The notes: generated from the letters alone by a model not told the origin. A stretch of 64,000 nucleotides of DNA from Bacillus sp. JCM 19034 (GCF_001310635.1 NZ_BAXR01000001.1:248001-312000), one strand, 5' to 3'. Shown: positions 40,025-50,513, counted from the stretch's first letter. A program made the numbers and translations.

Positions 40025-40194
40025 TATATTATTTCTTTAAGTATCGCAAACCAACGTTCCTTTGCTTCTAACGAAACATATTGTAAATGTTCTATTAAAG
40101 TGTGCAATCCCTGTGCATCCAATTGGTAGATACAATGTTTCATGTCCTCAACATTTATTGTATCTTCAAGAAATTGAACGATTTCTTGTCGCAT
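40024..40194 (-). CDS. 56-residue small protein downstream of metE
   Basis: This short ORF is not explained by any larger gene. It starts at ATG 40194 with AGGAG six bases upstream, overlapping the end of metE's region, and ends with TAA at 40024 beside the terminator. The product (MRQEIVQFLEDTINVEDMKH and on) is soluble, acidic and helical, ending in ERWFAILKEII. It lies nine bases behind metE on the same strand, so it should share the cobalamin-controlled transcript. I do not recognise the family. Confidence 0.6.
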   Translation of the reverse strand: MRQEIVQFLEDTINVEDMKHCIYQLDAQGLHTLIEHLQYVSLEAKERWFAILKEII

Positions 40195-40203
40195 AGTCAG
40201 CTC

Positions 40204-42470
40204 CTAAGCCTGGTTTGTGACGTTTATTCTTTCTCGGGCAGTTTTTGCTGCTTCAACCATCTTCTTCAATGCTAAAATCGTTTCTTCTTCTGATCGGGTT
40301 TTTAATCCACAATCTGGATTAACCCAAAAGCGTTCCACTGGTAAAACGTTTAAAGCTCGTTCAATAATGGATAGCATTTCTGAAACCTCAGGAATTCTTG
40401 GGCTATGGATATCGTAAACACCTAAACCAATCCCTTTTGTATAAACCGTCTTTTCAAAAGCTTCAATCATTTCTCCATGACTTCGAGAAGTTTCAATCGA
40501 AATGACATCTGCATCCATATGATCAATGGCATCAATAATTTCATTAAATTCGCTATAGCACATATGAGTATGAATTTGTGTTAAATCATCTACATCAGAC
40601 GTACAACGTCTGAATGCCTCAATACTCCATTGCAAATAGTCCTTTTGTTTTTCCTTTTTTAATGGCAGCCCTTCTCGTAAAGCCGGTTCGTCGACTTGAA
40701 TCATCGTAATCGTTGCATTTTCAAGTGTTTGAACTTCAGTTAAAAGAGCTTCGGCAATTTGAAAGGCGATTTCTTTGTTTGAGATATCATTACGTGCAAA
40801 AGACCAATTTAGGATTGTTACAGGTCCGGTAAGCATCCCTTTTACTGGTTTATCTGTTAGAGATTGTGCGTATACGACTTCATTAACGGTCATTGGTTCA
40901 GTAAATTCAACATTCCCAAATATAATAGGTGGTTTTACACATCGAGAACCATATGATTGTACCCAACCATTTTTCGAAAAAGCAAAGCCTGATAATTTCT
41001 CACCAAAGTACTCAACCATATCATTACGCTCAAACTCGCCATGAACAAAAACGTCTAAATCTAGCTCTTCTTGAATTTGGATCCATTTCATTATAAATTC
41101 TTTGATTCGTTGATCATACTGTTCATTGGTTAGTTCACCTTTACGCCACTTTTGACGTATTTGTCGTACTTCTTTCGTTTGTGGGAAACTGCCAATGGTC
41201 GTAGTTGGTAAAGTTGGGAGTTTCCATTTTTCTTGCTGTAGATCTGCTCTTTTACTAAATTCAGTGTCCCGAGTCGTTTTTAATTGCTTTAATTTTTTTT
41301 CTTTTCGCCAATCGGATTCTCGTAAAGCTAGAATCCCTTTTTGATGTAGCTCTAATTCGGAAGCAAACTGATCTGGTTCAATCGTAAGATTTTTTAATAA
41401 GTGTAATTCCTTAAGCTTTTCATCTCCATAAGCTAATGCTTCTTTTACTAGTGAATCAATTGAATCCTCAAACTAAGGGTTACAGGTACGTGGAGTAAGC
41501 TTGATGATGGCTGTAACAGCTGTCTTGAATAAGGGACCACTTTTTCGATTTGTTTTAGGAGCATAATTGACTCTTTTAAATCTGTTTTCCAAATATTACG
41601 ACCATCAATAATACCGACACCTAATATTTTTTCTTGTGGAAATCCAAATGTAGCTAACGCTTCTAAATGCTTTTCTTTTCCGTAAACAAAATCAAGTCCA
41701 ATTCCTTTTACCGGTAATGAAATGAGTTCAAGATAATGATCAACACTTTCAAAATAGGTTTGAACAAGTATGTCGATGTTTGTTGCATTTGCAAGTTGTG
41801 TATAGGCTTGCTTAATGACTTGCCAATCCTCTGTAGTTAAGTCTGTTACAAACATAGGTTCATCAATCTGTACGAGCTCTGCACCTTCAGCTTTTAACTC
41901 TGATAAAACCTGTGAGTAAAGTGGGATTAATTGCGATAAAAGACTAGTGAATTCGGATTGGTCATAGCCTTTTGATAAAGATAAAAAGGTAAAAGGCCCT
42001 ACGATAACCGGTTTTCCATTTATGTTAAGCTCTTCTTTTGCTTCTTTGTACGCCTTTAACGGTTTATTTTCTACTAATGTTGGTTGTGCATCTGTCCATT
42101 CAGGAACAATGTAGTGATAATTTGTATCAAACCATTTCGTCATTTCACAAGCTTGAGTTTTTCCGCCACGGGCCATTTCAAAATAGGTTTCTAGAGAAAC
42201 TGGGCCACCGGTATGGTTGAAACGTTTAGGAACAATCCCAAACATTGCGGCTGTGTCCAACACATGGTCATAATACGTAAAGTCATTTACTGGTATATAG
42301 TCTACACCAAAGTCCTTTTGCTTTTTCAAATGGTGCAACCGAATCATTTTCATCTCTTTGTGCAATTGCTCTTCAGAAATTGAACCTTTCCAAAACGCTT
42401 CTAAAGCCTTTTTCCATTCACGTTGCTCCCCAATTCTAGGATACCCTAAGTTACTAGTTTTTACAGTCAT
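40204..42470 (-). CDS. metE: Cobalamin-independent methionine synthase MetE (one frameshift)
   Basis: MetE transfers the methyl group of 5-methyltetrahydropteroyl-triglutamate to homocysteine without vitamin B12. The corrected protein has 755 residues, normal for the family. The N-terminal half starts [20 protein letters not shown]; the C-terminal half holds the zinc-site residues ([11 protein letters not shown] with His and Cys, and NPDCGLKTR with Cys) and [16 protein letters not shown]. One base is missing near 41478 (expected [12 protein letters not shown]), with the next frame open to the stop. GGAGGAGG precedes ATG 42470. A cobalamin riboswitch and terminator lie upstream, so it should be off when B12 is plentiful. 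Confidence 0.95.
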
Positions 42471-42500
42471 CCATTTTCCTCCTCCAGTTTTTTGTTCTCA

Positions 42501-42544
42501 TACAAAAAGGATATTATTACATAGAAGTAGTGTAATAATATCCT
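42501..42544 (-). terminator. Terminator of the cobalamin leader
   Basis: On the minus strand, perfect 14-base stem 42544-42531 / 42521-42508 (AGGATATTATTACA / TGTAATAATATCCT) followed by TTTTTGT. It lies between the cobalamin riboswitch and metE and is its likely expression platform. Confidence 0.88.
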
Positions 42545-42604
42545 AATGACGCATGCCAAAATAAGCTATTATAACACCTCCCTATCTCCCGTAGGTAAAA
42601 ACAG

Positions 42605-42785
42605 TGTTGTTGAAATAGGCAGGTCTCCTGGCTTTAGAGTCAACGTTACAATAACCTTCCCAGCATTTTGCCAGTGGTTTAAGCAATTGCAACTCATCAT
42701 CTACAGTGGCGGGACCGCTTCGGAATTTCACCGAATTCCCTTTTAAACTTTGAAATTATTAGCATTTTCAAAGTACCTATTTCCA
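42605..42785 (-). promoter_or_regulatory. Cobalamin (B12) riboswitch of metE
   Basis: On the minus strand the leader shows the cobalamin riboswitch hallmarks: AAAAGGGAATTCGGTGAAATTCCG, GCGGTCCCGCCACTGTA (the B12-box region), a middle variable part with GCTGGGAAGG, and AGCCAGGAGACCTGCCTA at the 3' end. Bound cobalamin should favour the downstream terminator and shut off metE. No SAM riboswitch was seen beside it. The ends are approximate. Confidence 0.93.
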
Positions 42786-42955
42786 CAATATGAAATTTTT
42801 TATACTTTAACGTGAAGGAGAGGAAATGTCAAGAGATTTTTTATATGTAAGAAAGTAGGTGAGGTGTATTAAAGCGTACTATTTATTTAGTTTCTCAATG
42901 AAAGTGAGTTACATTTGATGTATACTAATGAAAAACGAGAGGAAGATGAGATTTT

Positions 42956-43549
42956 ATGAAGTTGTATACTCGTACAGGAGATCAAGGAAAAACAAGTGTT
43001 ATAGGTGGACGAGTGTTTAAAAACAATAAAAGAGTTCAAGCATATGGGACTATTGATGAATTAAATGCATTTGTAGGTCAAGTGATTACGCAATTGAAAG
43101 GGAAGGAATTTAAAGAAATTAAGAAAGAATTAGAGATTATTCAACATGAGTTGTTTGACTGTGGAGGAGATTTGGCAATTGTGAAAGTTACTGAGAAAGT
43201 TACGTACAAAACAACTCAGCAAATGATCGATCAATTAGAGGAGAAAATAGATACGTACATAAAAGAAGCACCACCAATTGAACGATTTATTTTGCCAGGT
43301 GGTTCAATTCCAGCAGCAACATTACATATTTGTCGTACAGTTGCTAGAAGAGCTGAACGTGAAATAGTTAATATGTTGACTGAAGAGGAAGAGTTTAATC
43401 TTTATGTACTGAAATACTTGAATCGCTTATCTGATTATTTCTTCGCTTTAGCACGAGTTGTAAATGCAAAGTTAGAAGTAAAGGATATAGAATATATTCG
43501 GGGGACATCAGTTTTTAACAACGTAAATAAAATCGCGGATGATGAATAG
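42956..43549 (+). CDS. Cob(I)alamin adenosyltransferase (PduO type)
   Basis: The enzyme transfers the 5'-deoxyadenosyl group of ATP to cob(I)alamin, making the coenzyme adenosylcobalamin. The intact 197-residue protein shows the PduO/MMAB pattern: YTRTGDQGKTSVIGG, KNNKRVQAYGTIDELNAFVG, HELFDCGGDLA, FILPGGSIPAATLHICRTVARRAER and LKYLNRLSDYFFALAR. B. subtilis YvqK is of this family. ATG 42956 follows GAGAGGAAG. It is divergent from metE and its cobalamin riboswitch, a sign that this organism handles B12 although MetE does not need it. Confidence 0.93.
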   Translation: MKLYTRTGDQGKTSVIGGRVFKNNKRVQAYGTIDELNAFVGQVITQLKGKEFKEIKKELEIIQHELFDCGGDLAIVKVTEKVTYKTTQQMIDQLEEKIDTYIKEAPPIERFILPGGSIPAATLHICRTVARRAEREIVNMLTEEEEFNLYVLKYLNRLSDYFFALARVVNAKLEVKDIEYIRGTSVFNNVNKIADDE

Positions 43550-43608
43550 TGTACAGAGCTTTATAGGTGAATCGCACCTATAAAGCTCTATTTCTTTTTG
43601 GTTGGTAC

Positions 43609-43638
43609 GCATAATATCGCTTTCCTCTTTTCATACTA
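43609..43638 (+). promoter_or_regulatory. Sigma-G promoter of the first ger operon
   Basis: GCATA at 43609-43613, an 18-base spacer, and CATACTA at 43632-43638 match the forespore sigma-G consensus well. It lies just before the gerA-type gene, as expected for germinant receptor operons. Confidence 0.7.
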
Positions 43639-43671
43639 ACGATAACGTGAGTATATAGGTGGGTGAAAGAA

Positions 43672-45178
43672 GTGCTTAGTAGATGGCTTTTATCTAAAAG
43701 AAAACAAAATAACTCGCATCCATTAGAGAGTATGTTATCTCTATTCAAGCAGTCGGAGGACTTTGTTGAAGAAGAATATACTTTAAACGAAAAAGTGTTT
43801 TATCTCGCTTATTACGAACCTCTCATTGATATGAAGCAGTTAAATGAAAACGTATTAAAAGCCCTACAAGAGCTACAAGATGATCCGAAATTGTATACAC
43901 TTGAAGATATTAAAGACGTGATCCCAATGATTAAATCAGATTGGATTACGAATAGTGATGATTTGAGAGAAAAGGTCATGCAAGGATTTGTCGTTATTTA
44001 TGATCAGTCTGCTCCTAATCGTTGCTTCGCTATTGAAGTTAGTCAACATTTTAATCGTTCTGTTTCACCACCAGAAACAGAATTTAGTGTTTCAGGTCCA
44101 CAAGAAGCCTTTATTGAAGCAATAGATACGAACATAAATTTAATCAGGAAACGTTTACCGATTCCGCAATTTCAAATTAAAGAATTAAAAGTTGGGAAAA
44201 TAACCCAAACACGAGTAGTAATCATGTACATAGAGGGAATTGCGGATCCTGTCAATATTCAAACGGTTACACAAAGGCTAGAATCCATTGAAATTGATCA
44301 GGTAATTGATGCAAATGCACTTTCTCAGATGATTATTGACCAATCGATGTCTATTTTTCCTCAATTAATTCATACAGAACGACCTGAAAGGGTTGCCGCA
44401 GTATTAACCGAAGGAAGGTAGCATTTATGACGGACGGTTCTCCAGATGCGATAATAGCTCCGGCGAGTCTCGTTGAGTTTTTCTCTTCCTTAGAGGATTA
44501 TTATTTACATTGGCAAATTGCTTCTTTTTTTAAGGCTACTTAGATTCGGTGCTGTTCTGTTTTTCTGTTTTTGCTACACCGATTTATGTTGCCGTTTTAA
44601 CGTTTCATTATGAGCTTATTCCAAGAGATTTACTAGCAACAATTATTGCTTCAAGAAGTAATATTCCATTTCCACCGATTATTGAAGCCATCTTTTTAGA
44701 ATTAACAATTGAGCTTTTACGTGAAGCCGGTGCAAGATTACCAACAAAAGTAGGACAAACAATTGGGATCGTTGGGGGGATTGTTATCGGGCAAGCATCA
44801 GTTGAAGCAGGTTTAACAAGTAACATTCTCCTCATTATCGTCGCATTAGCGGCACTTGCTTCTTTTACGACACCCATATATCAAATGGGCAATACAATTC
44901 GGGTCATCCGCTTTCCAATTTTGTTTATGGCTGCTTTTTGGGGTGCAATTGGTGTTGCGTTTTGTGGTTTGTATATTTTGATCCATTTAGTAAGGCTTAC
45001 ATCAATTGGTAGACCTTATTTAGAACCTATTTTCCCGCCTAGAATGGTTGATTGGAAGGATGCATTTATTCGTTTACCATTTAACAGAATGTCAAAAAGA
45101 CCGATATTTATGCGCCCCCTTGATAGTGGTCGCTTTAATTTTAAACGAGCAACACATAAAAATGACATTGATGAGTAG
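43672..45178 (+). CDS. GerA-type germination receptor subunit A (three frameshifts)
   Basis: Subunit A of a spore germinant receptor in the inner spore membrane. The corrected protein has about 501 residues: a hydrophilic N-terminal half (EVSQHFNRSVSPPETEFSVSGPQEAFIEAIDTNINLIRKR) and a C-terminal membrane half (PPIIEAIFLELTIELLREAGARLPTKVGQTIGIVGG). I choose GTG 43672 for its spacing from GGTGGG. The frame breaks with one base missing near 44418 (EGKVAFMTDGSPDAI) and one extra base near 44531 (FFRLLRFG) and again near 44562 (VLFSVFATPIYV). It is first in an A-B-C operon with a sigma-G promoter. Confidence 0.92.
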
Positions 45179-45189
45179 GGGGGAAATGC

Positions 45190-46298
45190 ATGAAGCCAAT
45201 TAAAGAGCAATATTTAGTTTCAGGGTTTTTGGCATTATTTCTGATTCATTCCGTTCAAGTCGGTGTTGGTATGTTAGGTTTTCAAAGGACAGTTGTCAAA
45301 GTTGCTGGCTATGATGCATGGATTTCAATTTTAATTTCAGGTATTTCGTTACATCTCATCGTAGCTTGCATGTATTTATTATTGAAGCGTTCTGATGGTG
45401 ACTTAATGCATATACATGAACAATTGTTCGGTAAATGGTTAGGGAAGGCACTAAGCTTTCTTGTTGCACTATATTTTATCGGGTTGACGATCACTGTATT
45501 ACGATCATATGTTGAAATCGTTCAAGTATGGGTATTTCCTGATTTATCGACATGGGGAATTACACTTATCGCAATGGTTTTCTTCTATTATGTCGTGTCT
45601 GGAGGATTTCGTACGGTTGTTGGTTTAGCGTTTTTTGGAGTGATCATACCGATACCTTTATTTCTAACGCTTGTATTGCCATTAGAATACGCTCAATTCA
45701 TTAACATGTTGCCGATTATGAAGCATTCTGTAGAGGAGCTATTTCTTGGAGCAAAAGAAGCTACGTTAAGTTTCATAGGAGTAGAACTCCTCCTCCTTTT
45801 TTACCCATTCTTAAAAAATAAAGAAGATACTCAAAAATGGTCTCAACTAGGAGTTTTTTAACAACCTTTAATTATTTAGTGATAATGATTGTTAGTTTAG
45901 CCTTTTACAGTGAGGAACAGTTGAATAAAACAATCTGGGCAACTTTAACGTTATTTAAAGTTGTTCAATTGCCTTTTTTAGAACGTTTTGAGTATGTAGG
46001 TATTTCGTTGTGGATGTTTTTAATTGCACCAAATATAGGAGTGCTCTTGTGGGCTGCCTCTAGATGTGGAAAAGAAGTATTTAAGATGAGTCAAAGGAAG
46101 GCTTTGATTATCGCAATCATTATAACAGGAGCTGTCTGCCTGATGCTCCCATCTCGTGAGGAAATTAAAATGTACAATAATATCATTGGTGATGTAGGCT
46201 TTTACTTTATATACGTATATATTCCGTTCTTAACGGTATTACAAACACTCGTATTGAAATTAAGGAGGAAGAGCCATGGGCAGAGTACTTCGCTTTAG
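45190..46298 (+). CDS. GerB-type germination receptor subunit B (one frameshift)
   Basis: Subunit B belongs to the amino acid-polyamine-organocation permease-like spore germination family and probably takes part in germinant recognition. The corrected protein has about 369 residues and ten hydrophobic segments. The N-terminus IKEQYLVSGFLALFLIHSVQVGVGMLGF is typical. A missing T in the T run near 45860 separates WSQLGVF from LTTFNYLVIMIV. AGGGGGGAAATGC precedes ATG 45190. The 3' end overlaps the subunit C gene by 23 bases. Confidence 0.92.
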
Positions 46299-47388
46299 CT
46301 ACTTATTCCTATTTTTATTAATTCTAACTTCTTGTCTAGAAACGAGTGTCGTTGATGAGGTGTCTCTTATACGAGTAATTGCCATTGATAAATCAGATCA
46401 AGAGGAATTTGTAAAGATCACAGTTAACTTTCCTACCTTTGTTGAACAAGGGGAAGAAAGCTTGTTACAACAAGGGACCATTTCTGCAGAAGGGCAAACG
46501 ACAAAAGGTACAAATATTTTACTCAATCGACGCTCACAAAAGCCATTGAAATATGGACAAGCACGAATTATGTTGTTTGGTGATGAGTTAGCAAAACAAG
46601 GAGTTGAACCTTTTTTAGATAGTATGTATCGTGATCCCTCAGTTGGAAATAGAATATTGCTTGGGGTAGTTGCAGGAAATCAGGCAGGGAAAATGTTAGA
46701 AATCGAAATGGGGGGGGGAGAATTGGCTGGTGTGTTTATTCCCGATTTGGTTCAGCATAATATGGATTTAAATACGATCCCAATGACAAATATGCATCAA
46801 TTTTTATTTAGCATGTATAATGACGGAAGAGATCCCTTTGCTCCAATTTTAGGCATTAAAGAAGATCATCCTCGTATTGTTGGTACAGCATTGTTTTCCG
46901 GTCAGTATTATCATTCTGACATTGGCTTAGATGAGTCATTTCTTTTAAAAACGTTAACGTCTGTAACAAGAAGAGCGACGAAACAATTTGAAATACTAGA
47001 TGAGGAAGGTAATTCAGTTTATATAGTTATTGAAAAAATTAATAGTAATGTAAAGAGAAATGTTGACAAAACGGGGGAAAGTCCTCTGTTCATTTTCGAC
47101 ATTCATATTGATGGTGAGATTCAAGACGATAGTGGACAATTTAATTTTGAAAATACTGAAATTGTAGAGTACTATGAAAAGAAAATTAGTGAAAAGCTTG
47201 AAGCACAAATAATCGATATGCTTGAACGTTTCAGAGATCAAGATATCGATCCAGTAGGGATCGGAGAATTGTATCGAAGCAAAACGAGAGATTGGGATGC
47301 ATCATTGTGGCGTGAAACGATTTACCCGTCTGCACGTTTCGATGTACGCCTCAATTTGGACATAGTTCAATCCGGCGTTGTTGAATAA
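46276..47388 (+). CDS. Ger(x)C-type germination lipoprotein, subunit C
   Basis: Subunit C is the lipoprotein part of the receptor, anchored on the outside of the inner spore membrane. The intact 370-residue protein has a lipobox LTSC (Cys about 20), the EVSLIRVIAIDKS segment near the start, and a C-terminal half with the family pattern of a central insertion and KIRDWDASLWRETIYPSARFDV-like ending. AAGGAGGAAGAG precedes ATG 46276. It completes the first ger operon. Confidence 0.93.
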   Translation: MGRVLRFSYLFLFLLILTSCLETSVVDEVSLIRVIAIDKSDQEEFVKITVNFPTFVEQGEESLLQQGTISAEGQTTKGTNILLNRRSQKPLKYGQARIMLFGDELAKQGVEPFLDSMYRDPSVGNRILLGVVAGNQAGKMLEIEMGGGELAGVFIPDLVQHNMDLNTIPMTNMHQFLFSMYNDGRDPFAPILGIKEDHPRIVGTALFSGQYYHSDIGLDESFLLKTLTSVTRRATKQFEILDEEGNSVYIVIEKINSNVKRNVDKTGESPLFIFDIHIDGEIQDDSGQFNFENTEIVEYYEKKISEKLEAQIIDMLERFRDQDIDPVGIGELYRSKTRDWDASLWRETIYPSARFDVRLNLDIVQSGVVE

Positions 47389-47454
47389 AAAGCATAAAAT
47401 CGGTCAAGCTTCATATGATAGTACAGTCATTGTCAAAGTTTGGAGGAGGATATA

Positions 47455-48328
47455 ATGATCGATATAATAAAAAGGTTATGTATTGTATTAGGGATTGCTA
47501 CTTTTTTAGGTATTTTATTTTTCAGCACAACTTATACAATTGCAGCCGAGACGGAAAATGTGCCAACCGAGTGGAAGGAAAATTTCATTTGGCCAACAGT
47601 CGGTGAAATAACAGATTTTTTTGGAACGAGAGATGGCTACCATTACGGAATTGACATCGCTGCAAATGAAGGAACATATGTCGTGGCAGTAACTAATGGA
47701 GTCGTTTCACGTTCCTATTATTCTGATACATACGGAAATGTAGTATTTATTAATCATGACGATGAGATGGAGACCGTATACGCTCATCTTCATGAACGTT
47801 TAATAGAAGAAGGACAACCTGTCGTTGAAGGACAATTAATTGGTACCGTAGGATCAACAGGACGTTCTTCAGGAAATCATTTACACTTTGAAGTTCATCA
47901 TGCAAGTTGGAATGTAGATAAATCAGAGGCCATTGACCCATTAATTGTTTTATCGCAAGAGCCAGAGCATATATATGCTTCATTACAGCCGAAACGTGGA
48001 GAAGCGGTCCCAGCTAGTTCTCATCAAAATGAAGCAGCTAATAAGACAATAACTGTACAAAAAGGAGATACGCTTTGGAGCTTGGCAAATTCCAATGGTG
48101 TAACGATTGATCAAATAATGGAATGGAATGAGTTGAATAATGAACTCATTTATGTAAATCAACAACTACATTTATATCCAGCGAGAACGGTACATAATGT
48201 AAAAAAGGGGACACGCTAACAGCGATTGCAAATCATTATGAAAAACAGTCGAACACGTGATGGAATTAAATTCATTGGAATCAGACGAAATTATTGTAGG
48301 AGAAGATTTATTTATCGATCATGATTAA
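47455..48328 (+). CDS. M23 metallopeptidase with LysM domains (two frameshifts)
   Basis: This exported peptidoglycan hydrolase has a signal segment (residues about 10-30), an M23 domain with the zinc motifs HYGIDIAA (HxxxD) and HLHFEVH (HxH), and two C-terminal LysM cell-wall-binding repeats (TVQKGDTLWSLANSNGVTIDQIMEWN and HNVKKGDTLTAIANHYEKTVEHVMELN). Single bases are missing near 48210 (ahead of DTL) and near 48245 (EKTVEHVM), inside the second LysM. ATG 47455 follows GGAGGAGG. The corrected product has about 291 residues. The position after the ger operon may hint at a spore role, but no promoter type was identified. Confidence 0.88.
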
Positions 48329-48378
48329 TAGAATAGCGATACTTATGTAATGAGCTAGTTGCTAATCTTACTAAAAAA

Positions 48379-48413
48379 AGAAAATGACGAAAACATTCCG
48401 TCATTTTCTTTAA
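48379..48413. terminator. Bidirectional terminator between the M23 gene and serA
   Basis: Stem AAGAAAATGACG / CGTCATTTTCTT, flanked by A and T tracts, between convergent genes. Confidence 0.85.
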
Positions 48414-48424
48414 AAGCTATAATA

Positions 48425-50014
48425 TTAACATTCAATTGTATCAGCAAAGTGTATATCTTCAATTTGCAGTAGGTCATCAATAACAGATTGATCGACAAGT
48501 TTATCAACAGCAACCATCATGATAGCTTCGCCGCCTTCTTCTTTTCGGCCTACTTGCATTGTTGCGATATTGACGTCATGCTTTGCTAATAATTGTCCCA
48601 TACGGCCGATGACACCAGGTCGGTCATTATGTTGAATGTAAATAAGATGACCTTCTGGTGTAAAGTCTACATTGAAACCATTAATATTGACAATTCGCGG
48701 ACCGTATTCTTTAATAAACGTTCCTTTTAGCTCAAATGTTCGGTCTTCACCTCGAACAACAGCATGAATAATATTAGCATAGCCATACGTTTGACTCATC
48801 GTTTTTTCACCAAAAGTAATGCCGCGCTCTTTGGCAATTAAACTGGCATTTACATCATTGACACCAGCATCAACACGAGGCTGTAAAAAGCCTGCCATCA
48901 AGCTGCGCGTAATAATAGATGTTTCTAAATCAGTTACTGAGCCACCATATTGAACGTCAATTTCTTGAACAGGTGTACGCATAACTTGTGAAAGGATATT
49001 TCCCATTTTTTTCGATAAATCATAAAATGGTTTCACTTTGCTGTAAACTTCTTTCGATAATGTAGGCAAATTAATTGAATTACTTACAGGCTCGCCTTGT
49101 AAGAAGCGCAATACTTCTTCTGAGACTTGTGCAGCTACATTCAATTGTGCTTCTAAAGTAGAGGCGGCAATATGTGGTGTAGCAATTACACCCGGGTAAG
49201 ACATTAATTCTTGATCGACAACGGGTTCTTCTTCGAATACATCTAATGCGACACCAGCAACATGTCCATTTTCTAAATAAGTTTTTAGTGCTTGCTCATC
49301 AATAATACCGCCACGAGCACAGTTAATTAAGAATACACCTTTTTTCGTTTTGGCGATATTCTCCATGCCTAAAAGGCCTTTTGTTTCTTTTGTAAGTGGT
49401 GTATGAACCGTTATAATATCAGCTTCGGCAAGGACCTCATCAAGTGATGCCGTTGTTACACCAACCTTTTCTGCACGCTCTTTTGTTAAAAATGGATCAA
49501 ATACGAGTAATGACATTTCAAATGCCTTTGCCCGTTTCGCTAATTGGGTACCAATACGTCCAAAGCCGATGATACCAAGTGTTTTACCACGTAATTCAAA
49601 ACCTTGAAATGCTTTACGATTCCACTCACCAGCCTTAATGGATGCATACGCTTGAGGAATATTCCGCATTAATGACATCATCATTGCAAATGTATGTTCA
49701 GCAGTTGAAATCGTATTACCATCAGGAGCGTTGATAACAACAACACCATGCTTTGTTGCGGCATCTAAATCAATATTATCTACCCCAACACCAGCACGTG
49801 CAACAATTTTTAAATTCGGCATTTTTGCTAACAGATCTGCATTAACAGTTGTTGCACTACGAACAAGTAATGCATCAAAAATTGTTAAATCTTCGACATC
49901 ATTTACATTTTTTTCAATACAACGAACATTGCTACTTTCTAGTAAAGGTAAAAGTCCTTCTTTACTCATGCTGTCAGAAACTAAAATATGGAAAACAGCT
50001 TCATCTTTGTTCAT
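48425..50014 (-). CDS. serA: D-3-phosphoglycerate dehydrogenase SerA
   Basis: SerA oxidises 3-phosphoglycerate to 3-phosphohydroxypyruvate with NAD, the first step of serine synthesis. The intact 529-residue protein has the catalytic residues (RAGVGVDNID, NCARGGIIDEQAL with Arg, Glu in VFEEEP, His in TPHIAASTLEAQ), a Rossmann motif GIIGFGRIGTQLA, the intervening ASB domain, and a C-terminal ACT domain (QHNDRPGVIGRMGQLLAKHDVNIATMQVGR) that usually binds serine. ATG 50014 follows GAGGAGTG on the minus strand. A T-box leader upstream controls it. Confidence 0.96.
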   Translation of the reverse strand: MNKDEAVFHILVSDSMSKEGLLPLLESSNVRCIEKNVNDVEDLTIFDALLVRSATTVNADLLAKMPNLKIVARAGVGVDNIDLDAATKHGVVVINAPDGNTISTAEHTFAMMMSLMRNIPQAYASIKAGEWNRKAFQGFELRGKTLGIIGFGRIGTQLAKRAKAFEMSLLVFDPFLTKERAEKVGVTTASLDEVLAEADIITVHTPLTKETKGLLGMENIAKTKKGVFLINCARGGIIDEQALKTYLENGHVAGVALDVFEEEPVVDQELMSYPGVIATPHIAASTLEAQLNVAAQVSEEVLRFLQGEPVSNSINLPTLSKEVYSKVKPFYDLSKKMGNILSQVMRTPVQEIDVQYGGSVTDLETSIITRSLMAGFLQPRVDAGVNDVNASLIAKERGITFGEKTMSQTYGYANIIHAVVRGEDRTFELKGTFIKEYGPRIVNINGFNVDFTPEGHLIYIQHNDRPGVIGRMGQLLAKHDVNIATMQVGRKEEGGEAIMMVAVDKLVDQSVIDDLLQIEDIHFADTIEC

Positions 50015-50091
50015 TCTCTACACTCCTCATTGATTTTTATAATTAGAAACCGCTAAAAGCGTCTTTCTTAAACAAATGAAAGCGTTACAAC

Positions 50092-50345
50092 AAAAAACCT
50101 TCAGCACACGACGTGTGTCGTGAGGGGCGGAAGGTTGTAACCGCGGTGCCACCCTCATTTTTGCTTAACGCAACTTAGTGAGAATCATCTCAAAGATAAC
50201 GGTTTAACCGTATGTACCTACTAAAATGGTTCAGTACATGAACTCCGAAGGGCTTACTAAAAAGGAACCAAACTAGTTCTCAGCAACCACTAGCTCTCTG
50301 AAATTGGTTTCACATTCCGTTTTTCTTCATCATCGTTTCTGTTAT
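50092..50345 (-). promoter_or_regulatory. T-box leader of serA
   Basis: On the minus strand AGGGTGGCACCGCGGTTA (T-box core, 50155-50138) is followed by a strong terminator (about 50136-50096: AACCTTCCGCC... GGAAGGTT-type stem with a T tract). Upstream, the stem I motifs fit T-box leaders (AGAGAGCT.GTGG.TGCTG.GAAC). The leader should sense uncharged tRNA and allow serA transcription. A UCC triplet in GGTTCC near 50277 could be a serine specifier, but I have not folded the stem, so the specifier is uncertain. Confidence 0.88.
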
Positions 50346-50513
50346 GTATAAGTAACTATTTTTTATTTAATAATGTAGGATAAAAAATAGTATTAATTGT
50401 TTGATAATTTAACATAAACGTTACCACTATGTCAATTAGTGTTTAAAAGAAACAAGTGTAAAGAGCATAAATGACAATGAAAAACATATATAACTAGGGA
50501 AGGAGGAAAAAAA
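50346..50513. other. AT-rich divergent spacer
   Basis: This stretch holds the start of the serA leader transcript on the minus strand and the promoter region of the M14 gene on the plus strand. I see no further gene or clear structure in it. Confidence 0.4.

Noticed and set aside
42786..42955. SAM riboswitch in tandem with the cobalamin riboswitch upstream of metE
   Set aside because: Tandem SAM-cobalamin leaders are known for metE in some Bacillus, so I looked; no SAM-I core motif was seen on the minus strand.
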